Source: Bacteroidota bacterium
GTDB lineage: Bacteria > Bacteroidota > Bacteroidia > Bacteroidales > VadinHA17
DNA length: 5,089 nucleotides
Direction: 5' to 3'
Assembly: GCA_030613125.1 (NCBI GenBank)
Contig: JAUWMO010000259.1
Coordinates: 1-5,089 of the forward strand
This document shows positions 1 through 4,991 of this stretch, piece by piece. Every line of letters starts with the position of its first letter. Positions within the stretch are counted from its first letter, which is position 1. The translations under genes were made by a program, and so were the position numbers. The notes under the pieces were generated by a model. The model was not told where the DNA came from and searched no databases. It saw only the letters and a program-made list of their open reading frames with translations.

Positions 1-992
1 TGGCTCATACCGAGGAACATTTCCAACTCTTTCCATTCATCATCAGAAGGCAGGTGCCATCCGGCAGGACAGGCTTCCATAGCCGCAGGCCAGTTGTACA
101 ATACCCCGTAGGTAGAATAATTTTCTGTGGCATTGGCTGCACTTACGCTTGTCCCCACGTAACCATAAACATAATAATATGGTGAGCCGATGGATCCAGA
201 CATTGAACGACTGACTTTGGGCAAATAAGCCAGGTTCTCCGCCATCCAGCATTGATTGCCGATCTTTACTGTTTTATAAACTATACTATCCCTTATATCA
301 GTAAAATCCTCTCCGCAGGGAGGTAGCGCATAAAACGACCTTTCATTACCATATGTAATTCCAAAACTATTAGTAGCATAAGCCCGAACATAATAGGTCG
401 TGTTAACATTAACCCCGGTAAGGTCACTTGTAAAACTCCCAGTCCCGCTGCCATCGCTTGTCTTGTTATCATTCACAGTTGGATTTGGGCTTGTACTCCA
501 GCAGACTCCCCTGGCAGTGATGGCTGCTCCGCCGTCATCGGTGATATTACCCCCGCATTTTGCCGTATATTCTGTGATATCACTGACCTCCGATGTGGAT
601 ACCCAGCCATCAAGAGTTGTGAAACTGGTCTCCTCTCCATAAATTGTTTCATCGCCAGCGTTTACATAGGCACGCACATAATATATGACTCCGGGTTCCA
701 GGTTCACCAGTTCACTTGTAAAATCATTTAAAGCAGTGGCCTTACCAAGTGATGTTTTTTCGTTGGTAACGGAGGGTTGCTGGTCGGTGCTCCAGCAGTG
801 GCCGTGGGCCGTTATGCCACCACCCAGGTCAACAATAGGTCCTTTAACAGTGGCACTTTTTGAAGTGATGGCCGACACCTCGCCGGTCACTACAGCCGGT
901 TTGCCCTTAAATTCTTGCTTTTCACATGAACTCAAAAATATTCCTGTGAATAACATGCTAAAAAATAAACCTTTTAAGAAACTTTTTTTCAT
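1..992 (-). CDS. FISUMP-domain lipoprotein with two FN3-like repeats (3' end cut off by the window)
   Basis: Reading the minus strand from the ATG at 992-990 gives 330 codons without a stop, running off the left edge. Residues 1-23 are a lipoprotein signal peptide (KK at 2-3, hydrophobic core, lipobox LSSC with Cys23), so export and lipid anchoring are expected. Two fibronectin-III-like repeats follow, about 33-126 and 130-221. Each has a CWST motif (66-69, 164-167), an FTSEL/FTSDL strand (91-95, 187-191) and a YYVRAY strand (104-109, 200-205). A FISUMP domain (Fibrobacter succinogenes major paralogous domain, PF09603/TIGR02145) starts near 226 with VKIGNQCWMAENL (242-254) and the signature YGVLYNWPAAMEACPAGWHLP (295-315, with 309-315 the most typical part). 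Roughly the second half of that domain lies outside the window. The family's biochemical role is not established; members are mostly predicted surface or secreted proteins, often with Ig-like repeats. No Shine-Dalgarno is present; the start is the first Met before a complete signal peptide. Family assignment is firm, function is not. Confidence 0.93.
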   Translation of the reverse strand, partial: MKKSFLKGLFFSMLFTGIFLSSCEKQEFKGKPAVVTGEVSAITSKSATVKGPIVDLGGGITAHGHCWSTDQQPSVTNEKTSLGKATALNDFTSELVNLEPGVIYYVRAYVNAGDETIYGEETSFTTLDGWVSTSEVSDITEYTAKCGGNITDDGGAAITARGVCWSTSPNPTVNDNKTSDGSGTGSFTSDLTGVNVNTTYYVRAYATNSFGITYGNERSFYALPPCGEDFTDIRDSIVYKTVKIGNQCWMAENLAYLPKVSRSMSGSIGSPYYYVYGYVGTSVSAANATENYSTYGVLYNWPAAMEACPAGWHLPSDDEWKELEMFLGMS

Positions 993-995
993 ACG

Positions 996-1005
996 TTTAA
1001 AGTTT
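996..1005 (-). promoter_or_regulatory. Leader motif AAACTTTAAA, 3 nt before the FISUMP start codon
   Basis: On the minus strand the leader reads AAACTTTAAA-CGT-ATG. The same 10-mer sits at the same 3-nt distance from the ATG of the 188-residue lipoprotein gene (1745-1754). No purine-rich Shine-Dalgarno lies in this leader. AT-rich leaders in place of Shine-Dalgarno are usual in Bacteroidota, so this may act in translation initiation; a specific role is inferred. Confidence 0.4.
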
Positions 1006-1054
1006 TATAAAATCTGAAATGAAAGAATGAATGAAAGAAAGATTATTTCTTTGA

Positions 1055-1085
1055 TTAAAGTAATTTATAATATGTCAGCTGCAAA
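1055..1085 (-). promoter_or_regulatory. Candidate Bacteroidota-type promoter for the FISUMP lipoprotein gene
   Basis: On the minus strand a TTTG (1085-1082) is followed after exactly 19 bp by TACTTTAA (1062-1055). The Bacteroides sigma-ABfr consensus is TTTG at -33, about 19 bp, and TAnnTTTG at -7; here only the final G of the -7 box departs within its fixed positions. Transcription would begin near 1048-1050, giving a leader of roughly 57 nt. It lies just downstream of a terminator for the preceding gene, which fits independent transcription. Confidence 0.55.
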
Positions 1086-1122
1086 CGATTGGGTGATTAA
1101 TAAATCCTCTTATATATAGTAT

Positions 1123-1144
1123 AAAAAAATCCGAATTTTTCCGG
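1123..1144 (-). terminator. Rho-independent terminator after the 188-residue lipoprotein gene
   Basis: The minus strand reads CCGGA-AAAA-TTCGG followed by ATTTTTTT. The stem is five base pairs (one G-T wobble) with an AAAA loop, and the T-tract can also pair with the A-rich sequence upstream of the stem. It begins 31 nt past the TAA stop of the lipoprotein gene and separates it from the promoter of the next gene. The stem is short, so read-through is possible. Confidence 0.6.
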
Positions 1145-1174
1145 GTCTTTTACTGATAAGTTAGATAATAAATA

Positions 1175-1741
1175 TTAGTCTGGGTCTGGGTCAGAAAAAT
1201 TAACTGTAGCCGAAGCCGTGCAGTAGCCGTCCCAGTTAATATCTAAGGTCTTATTTCTAAGAAAAACGTAGGCGTTGTCAAGTGTCATTATTCTTTCGAC
1301 AGGATTGTAAGCATCATTGGGGTTAGCCTGCCGGATCACAATGTATTTTTCATAATTATTATTATCTGTGTAATAAAAATCTATCCAGTTCTCACCCTTT
1401 CTTTTGGTACTGTACAGAATTCTTATTGTTCCTTCAAAGGTTCCCTCCTCAATAAGACCATCATGATTGAAATGGTCTGAAATGGTTAATGTAAATGGTA
1501 AAAACTCTCTTACCGAAGTTGAAGCAAGCCCGGTGCCTGTAACATCACCGGTGATAATAACATTTTCAGCTTCCGAGGCAGGTTTATCAGGTTTATCGGG
1601 TTTAGGCTTTTTTACTTTGAGGTTTTGGGCAGCATCAGGCTGATTTCCTTCTGTCAGGAACATTTCTTTTTTTTCGCATTGCACAAATAGAAGAATCATG
1701 CTAAATATGCATAGGATTTTGATGGATCTTTTAAAATTCAT
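1175..1741 (-). CDS. Small lipoprotein of unknown function (188 aa)
   Basis: The product begins with a lipoprotein signal peptide: basic N-terminus (K4, R5, K8), hydrophobic stretch 9-20, and FVQC with the candidate lipidated Cys22. The -1 residue Gln is not classical for a lipobox, but Bacteroidota tolerate this. A charged spacer follows, with a Lys/Pro/Asp-rich linker at 42-56 built on repeated PDKPDKP. Residues about 60-182 form a compact region with alternating hydrophobic residues and several aromatic strands (EFLPFTLTISDHF, NWIDFYYTDNNNYEKYIVI), suggesting a beta-sandwich. I recognise no family or catalytic motif. The protein ends in DPDPD. The gene has the same orientation as the FISUMP gene and lies 182 bp before it, with a terminator and a new promoter between, so the two are probably separate transcription units that may be co-regulated. 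The start is chosen because it precedes a complete signal peptide and carries the shared AAACTTTAAA leader. It is well supported as a gene; its function is unknown. Confidence 0.85.
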   Translation of the reverse strand: MNFKRSIKILCIFSMILLFVQCEKKEMFLTEGNQPDAAQNLKVKKPKPDKPDKPASEAENVIITGDVTGTGLASTSVREFLPFTLTISDHFNHDGLIEEGTFEGTIRILYSTKRKGENWIDFYYTDNNNYEKYIVIRQANPNDAYNPVERIMTLDNAYVFLRNKTLDINWDGYCTASATVNFSDPDPD

Positions 1742-1744
1742 AAC

Positions 1745-1754
1745 TTTAAAGTTT
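1745..1754 (-). promoter_or_regulatory. Leader motif AAACTTTAAA, 3 nt before the small lipoprotein start codon
   Basis: The minus strand reads AAACTTTAAA-GTT-ATG, an identical 10-mer at identical spacing to the one before the FISUMP gene (996-1005). The 3-nt gap differs between the genes (GTT and CGT), so the match ends at the motif edge. Its role is inferred. Confidence 0.4.
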
Positions 1755-1825
1755 AAGTGGGTTAGAAAATTGAATTAAAAATTGTCACCTTTTTTTACTT
1801 ATTTAATTGAATTTTATTGTAAAAA

Positions 1826-1833
1826 CAAATATG
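1826..1833 (-). promoter_or_regulatory. Weak candidate -7 box for the small lipoprotein gene
   Basis: The minus strand reads CATATTTG, which matches TAnnTTTG at every fixed position except the first. It lies about 85 nt before the ATG. No TTTG is found 19 bp upstream, so support is limited to the -7 element. Confidence 0.25.
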
Positions 1834-1914
1834 GTGATTTTTATAGTGGGCTGTATAGCAGGCTGGTTACGAAAAATTATAATGATTGAGCAAAAAGTGT
1901 AGAAATTATAAATT

Positions 1915-1966
1915 TGTTACATGAAATTTAAAATATGTTACATAAAATTTAAAATATGTTACATAA
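1915..1966. repeat. 21-bp tandem repeat, about 2.5 copies, in the divergent promoter region
   Basis: Two full 21-bp units (1915-1935 and 1936-1956) differ at a single base (G at 1923, A at 1944). A third partial copy follows (1957-1966). Each begins with TGTTACAT followed by an A/T-rich stretch, so TGTTACAT recurs three times at a 21-bp interval, close to two turns of B-DNA. The same face of the helix would therefore present the motif each time, as expected of an operator array for a regulator such as the AraC-type protein encoded 161 bp downstream. The repeat is seen directly; the operator role is inferred. Confidence 0.8.
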
Positions 1967-2126
1967 GCCATTGGGAAAAAAGAGCATCTGGTTCCGGAAA
2001 TTCAAATAAGGGTATATGTTATTCAAAATCGTTTATACATATTATTTCATTTATATAATTAAAAATCTAGATAATTTTTTTAACTTATATCTTTATTATT
2101 GCTGATAAGCACTTATTTAATCAATC

Positions 2127-4256
2127 ATGCCTGATCTGGATTTATCGGATAATGAATTTAATGAACTTTCCAGAGATGAGAAATTCCTTCGGAAGCTGAG
2201 AAAGATCGTCGAATCAAACCTGGAAAACGAACAATTCGGGGTCGAATACCTGGCCGAAGCTATGGCCATGAGCCGGATCCAGGTGTACCGGAAACTTCGC
2301 AGGCTTACCAGGAAAAACATAAGTCAGTATATCCGGGAACTCCGGCTGGAACGGGCCATGGAATTGCTGAAAAAGGATGTGGCAAATGTGGCAGAGATCT
2401 CCTACCAGGTAGGATTCGGGAGCCCGGCGTATTTCAATAAATGTTTTAATGATTTTTATGGTTATCCTCCCGGTGAAGTAGTAAAAAAAAATCAGCAAGA
2501 AAGGGAATCTCCGGATGCTGTGATCACAAAAGAAGAAGAGGAAAATAAAAATATTTTGGTTCGGAAGAAAAAAAAGATTATTCGTGACCGATATATCTTG
2601 TATACATTCATTATCCTTTTGGTAGTAGTATTTATCATCGTAGGAGTAAGCTACTTTATCAAAGTGAATAGAATAGCCCCTCAAGTAAAATCAGCTACAG
2701 AAAAAACCATTGCAGTACTACCTTTCCGGAATGACAGTCCCGTTCCGGATTACGAATATTTCTTTAATGGTATGCAGGAAGAAATTTCAAATCAACTGCT
2801 GAAGATTGAAGATATAATTGTAAGACCAAGGCAATCGATGGAACAGTACCGCAATACTGAAAAAGACATACCCTTTATTGGAGAAGAATTGAATGTGGCA
2901 TATATTCTTGAAGGCTCCGGACGGCTAATCAGAGATACCATCCGGATGTGGATCAAACTGACTGAAACAAAAACCAATAAACAGGTCTGGGGAGAACCAT
3001 TTAACGTGCCGTATACCACCGATGCGATTTTTGACTTACAAGCCAGGGTTGCGAAAAAGGTCGCGGCCTCCATAGGGGCAGTCATTACACCGCTTGAGGA
3101 AAAGAGGATCGACTGTCAGCCCCTGGCTCCTATCGAAGGCTTTAGTTTACTTATGAGAGGGAGATCGGAAATATCTTATTACTGGAAAGGTTTGGGCCGC
3201 CATCATTTGGATAAAGCGATGGATCTGTATAATCAGGCGCTTGCGATCGATCCGGAAAGTGCCTATGCCCTGGCATCAAAAGGAGAGGTATTTTATCATA
3301 GAGACATGAACTTTGATTCTGCCATCTACTATTGCAAGAAGGCCATCAAACTTGAACCGGAGGCGGATTATGGATATTTTGTACTGGCAAACTGTTATCA
3401 GGGCATGGGAAAATTTAACCTCTCTATAGAGAATTTTTTAAAAATGATTGAACTGCGACCGAATTCCTCTGGACCCCTTGCGAAATTAGGTTATCTATAT
3501 ATAACCAAAAAGCAGGATGTAGTAAAAGGATTGCCATATCTTAAAAGATCAATCGAACTCCAATCTTTGCGTGAACTTGACTATCTGATAGCGAGTGAAT
3601 GTTATTTTTATATCGGTGATTATGAAAAGGCAAAAGAATATGCAATGAAGTCATTTATTTTTGGAGATGTGTATACCAGTTGGGCTATCCGAATTTATAA
3701 CCAGACATTAGCCCGCCAGAATAAAACGAGAGAAAGACTGCAATTTCTTGATTCTATATGTAGCATTACAAATTGTAAAGATATCTGTAATAAAGCGTAT
3801 TGGTATTTAAATTTAGATCTGAATGATTTTGAACAGGCTGAAAAAGACTATGATCAGTTTATTGAAGCAGGAGGTGAGTTCAAGCTTCATGACAGCATAT
3901 TTCTTGCCAATATGTATAAACAGCTGGGAAGGAATGAGGACTACCAAATGACCATTAACTACTGCCGGACACGGTATGAAGATCTGTTTGATGATAACAA
4001 AAAAAACTTTGATGCTATCGGAAGTCTTCTAAACATATATGCGATTCTGGATGAAAAAGAAAAGGCCCTGAAATACCTTTCCAAATTTGAAAAAACAGGT
4101 TTTCATTTTAGTACATTTGATTGGATTGAAATTTCCCCCATTTTTGAAAATATCAATGATGATCCGGAATTCAAAGCCATCATCAGGCGTGTCCATGAAA
4201 AAAAAGCGGTCATGAAGGCACAGATCAGAGAGATGGAGGCGGATGGACGGCTGTGA
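2127..4256 (+). CDS. Membrane-spanning AraC-type regulator with TolB-N/FlgO-like and TPR sensor region (709 aa)
   Basis: Residues about 20-122 form an AraC/XylS-type DNA-binding domain with two helix-turn-helix units. The first includes YLAEAMAMSRIQVYRKLRRL (41-60). The second includes EISYQVGFGSPAYFNKCF (90-107), matching the family pattern IA..VGF.....F...F. A charged linker ends in RKKKKIIRDR (146-155), just before one transmembrane helix (about 156-178); by the positive-inside rule this places the HTH in the cytoplasm and the rest outside. Residues about 193-320 begin with KTIAVLPFRN and contain FFNGMQEEI (212-220) and AYILEGSGR (258-266), typical of the TolB-N/FlgO-like domain that precedes TPRs in CadC- and cyclase-like proteins. 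TPR-like repeats cover about 360-660, clearest at 362-445. The tail DDPEFKAIIRRV (678-689) is also usual for such proteins. An in-frame stop at 2118-2120 leaves ATG 2127 as the first possible start; no Shine-Dalgarno is seen. The architecture suggests a one-component envelope sensor and transcription regulator analogous to ToxR/CadC. Its signal and targets are unknown; the divergent lipoprotein genes are natural candidates. Confidence 0.93.
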   Translation: MPDLDLSDNEFNELSRDEKFLRKLRKIVESNLENEQFGVEYLAEAMAMSRIQVYRKLRRLTRKNISQYIRELRLERAMELLKKDVANVAEISYQVGFGSPAYFNKCFNDFYGYPPGEVVKKNQQERESPDAVITKEEEENKNILVRKKKKIIRDRYILYTFIILLVVVFIIVGVSYFIKVNRIAPQVKSATEKTIAVLPFRNDSPVPDYEYFFNGMQEEISNQLLKIEDIIVRPRQSMEQYRNTEKDIPFIGEELNVAYILEGSGRLIRDTIRMWIKLTETKTNKQVWGEPFNVPYTTDAIFDLQARVAKKVAASIGAVITPLEEKRIDCQPLAPIEGFSLLMRGRSEISYYWKGLGRHHLDKAMDLYNQALAIDPESAYALASKGEVFYHRDMNFDSAIYYCKKAIKLEPEADYGYFVLANCYQGMGKFNLSIENFLKMIELRPNSSGPLAKLGYLYITKKQDVVKGLPYLKRSIELQSLRELDYLIASECYFYIGDYEKAKEYAMKSFIFGDVYTSWAIRIYNQTLARQNKTRERLQFLDSICSITNCKDICNKAYWYLNLDLNDFEQAEKDYDQFIEAGGEFKLHDSIFLANMYKQLGRNEDYQMTINYCRTRYEDLFDDNKKNFDAIGSLLNIYAILDEKEKALKYLSKFEKTGFHFSTFDWIEISPIFENINDDPEFKAIIRRVHEKKAVMKAQIREMEADGRL

Positions 4257-4342
4257 GAATCAGGATTTATTCCTTTACAATGTATAATTTGTCTGTATTA
4301 ATTTCTGTCGAGGCGAGAGGATGCAATTGAAATAATCCCAAA

Positions 4343-4395
4343 TTTGTCATTTGAATATTAATATGTTACTCATTATTAATTAGTTCAATGACAAA
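4343..4395. repeat. Inverted repeat TTTGTCATT / AATGACAAA
   Basis: Perfect 9-bp arms lie at 4343-4351 and 4387-4395. Adding GAA (4353-4355) with TTC (4384-4386) past a one-base bulge extends the stem to 12 pairs. The 8-mer TTGTCATT of the arms recurs at 4497-4504 and inverted at 4520-4527. Confidence 0.65.
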
Positions 4396-4409
4396 ACGAC
4401 AAAGAAAAA

Positions 4410-4468
4410 TTAATCCCGAGGTTTTGGAAATAAGATTTTCTAATCCAATAGCTATCGGATGGGATTAA
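4410..4468. repeat. Inverted repeat TTAATCCC / GGGATTAA around an inner near-palindrome
   Basis: Perfect 8-bp arms lie at 4410-4417 and 4461-4468. Inside, 4444-4459 reads TCCAATAGCTATCGGA, a 16-nt palindrome with one mismatched pair (A4447/C4456). The core ATAGCTAT resembles the CCCGATAGCTATCGGG palindrome that I recall as abundant in some Bacteroidota genomes; that comparison is from memory. Confidence 0.55.
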
Positions 4469-4496
4469 GCCGGATACACCTCTCAAACCCACGCAC

Positions 4497-4527
4497 TTGT
4501 CATTCGTTCGCATACTCCCAATGACAA
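4497..4527. repeat. Inverted repeat TTGTCATT / AATGACAA
   Basis: Perfect 8-bp arms lie at 4497-4504 and 4520-4527 with a 15-nt loop. The arms are the same 8-mer used in the 4343-4395 inverted repeat. It resembles small GTCATTG-type palindromic repeats dispersed in many bacterial genomes (recollection, not searched). Confidence 0.6.
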
Positions 4528-4539
4528 TTCCGGGATAAT

Positions 4540-4654
4540 ATTATCCTGTAGGGATAACATATTACAACCAGAGACGTGAGTCCCTCTTTTAGAGATAAAA
4601 GAAAATGTAGTTCCGTCCGCGTACCGCTGAATCTTTAGCGGAGGCGCAAAGAAC
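4540..4654 (+). repeat. Structured repeat module, copy 1
   Basis: Two blocks recur later in the window. Block A (4540-4585) matches 4992-5037 at 40 of 46 positions without gaps. Block B begins at 4610 with GTTCCGTCCGCG and matches 5072-5089 at 17 of 18 positions before the window ends. Block A holds two hairpins: TTATCC-TGTAG-GGATAA (4541-4557) and AGAGAC-GTGA-GTCCCT (4570-4585, one mismatch, GNRA-type loop). Block B folds into a composite hairpin at 4610-4654. The 24-nt spacer (4586-4609) is not conserved. The plus orientation is arbitrary. It could be a palindromic mobile element (REP/MITE type) or a repeated structured RNA. Confidence 0.75.
4610..4654 (+). other. Composite hairpin within repeat copy 1 (possible structured RNA)
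   Basis: Three nested stems can form: GTTC (4610-4613) with GAAC (4651-4654), GCG (4619-4621) with CGC (4645-4647), and CCGCTGA (4624-4630) with TTAGCGG (4635-4641, one G-T pair) around the loop ATCT. The block is GC-rich inside AT-rich DNA. The first 18 nt are almost unchanged in copy 2, where the one difference (A4623 to G) falls in an internal loop. The fold was worked out by eye. Confidence 0.5.
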
Positions 4655-4717
4655 GATATGATTTTGTACCTTTAAAGAATACCTCCTGAAATTCTTTTAA
4701 CACAGAACATTTCGTTC

Positions 4718-4755
4718 CTCTGGAACTCATTAATCTGTTCTTTTTTATTCCAGAG
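4718..4755. repeat. Inverted repeat CTCTGGAA / TTCCAGAG
   Basis: Perfect 8-bp arms lie at 4718-4725 and 4748-4755 with a 22-nt loop containing a T-run. It lies between the two copies of the repeat module. Confidence 0.55.
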
Positions 4756-4780
4756 ACTTACGACTTTAGCAAACAGATAC

Positions 4781-4802
4781 ACTGCCTACGGCAGTTTTAA
4801 AA
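4781..4802 (+). terminator. Hairpin ACTGCC-TAC-GGCAGT followed by TTTAAAA
   Basis: A perfect 6-bp stem with a 3-nt loop (4781-4795) is followed by a short T-run. It is compact enough to act as a terminator, but the T-run is weak and no gene precedes it directly. The CCTACGG centre resembles short palindromes associated with REP-type elements, so it may instead be part of one. Confidence 0.35.
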
Positions 4803-4827
4803 TTCAGAATTTGTGGTTCCGGGTCAT

Positions 4828-4914
4828 GCGTTGCACAAAACAGGACTTTTTTAAAATTGGCTCTGTAACCCTTAATTTTACTGGGTTACTTTTTGAATTT
4901 GGGTGTTGCAACGC
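4828..4914. repeat. Long inverted repeat GCGTTGCA / TGCAACGC enclosing a second hairpin
   Basis: Perfect 8-bp arms lie at 4828-4835 and 4907-4914, 71 nt apart. They enclose the GTAACCC/GGGTTAC hairpin. The nested arrangement suggests one folded unit of about 87 nt. Confidence 0.5.
4865..4894 (+). terminator. Rho-independent terminator-like hairpin, GTAACCC / GGGTTAC plus T5
   Basis: A perfect 7-bp stem (4865-4871 with 4883-4889) around an 11-nt loop is followed directly by five T residues on the plus strand. It is the best terminator shape after the regulator gene, but it lies about 610 nt past that gene's stop, so it more likely ends a transcript from within this noncoding region or belongs to the surrounding palindromic element. 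Confidence 0.45.
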
Positions 4915-4991
4915 TGAAAATAGGGGAAGTAAAAAGTATCTTCGGAATACCGAAAGGCATTAACTTTTAAAAACGAAATACACTTTATAAG

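Larger units (their letters stand above)
1742..2126. other. 385-bp divergent intergenic region
   Basis: This gap separates the minus-strand lipoprotein gene from the plus-strand regulator and should hold both promoters. It is very AT-rich. I see no open reading frame worth calling. It contains a 21-bp tandem repeat (1915-1966), a weak -7-like box for the lipoprotein gene (1826-1833), an 8-bp palindrome TTCCGGAA (1992-1999), and an inverted pair ATATGT/ACATAT (2014-2019 and 2037-2042). The best -7-like box for the regulator is TATCTTTA at 2088-2095, 31 nt before its ATG. It lacks a TTTG at the proper distance, so I do not call it as a promoter. Confidence 0.6.

Noticed and set aside
43..252. 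Minus-strand 69-codon frame
   Set aside because: It is an alternative frame inside the FISUMP coding region, where the true frame gives the domain signature.
400..1017. Plus-strand open frames at 400-642 and 685-1017
   Set aside because: They lie antisense to the FISUMP lipoprotein gene, whose minus-strand frame shows clear domains throughout; the plus-strand products have no recognisable features.
1915..1966. CRISPR array
   Set aside because: The units are directly adjacent with no unique spacers, and there are only about 2.5 copies of an AT-rich 21-mer.
2088..2095. Promoter -7 box TATCTTTA for the regulator
   Set aside because: The match to TAnnTTTG is partial, no TTTG lies 19 bp upstream, and such boxes are easy to find by chance in DNA this AT-rich.
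2117..3085. Minus-strand frames at 2117-2320, 2214-2684 and 2792-3085
   Set aside because: All are antisense to the AraC-type regulator and mirror its codon pattern; none has a sensible product.
4262..4274. Terminator directly after the regulator gene
   Set aside because: Only a four-pair hairpin (AGGA/TCCT) without a T-tract can be drawn.
4828..4914. Integron attC site
   Set aside because: The inverted repeat is of suitable size, but GTTGCAC does not fit GTTRRRY, the partner core RYYYAAC is missing, and no cassette or integrase is seen.
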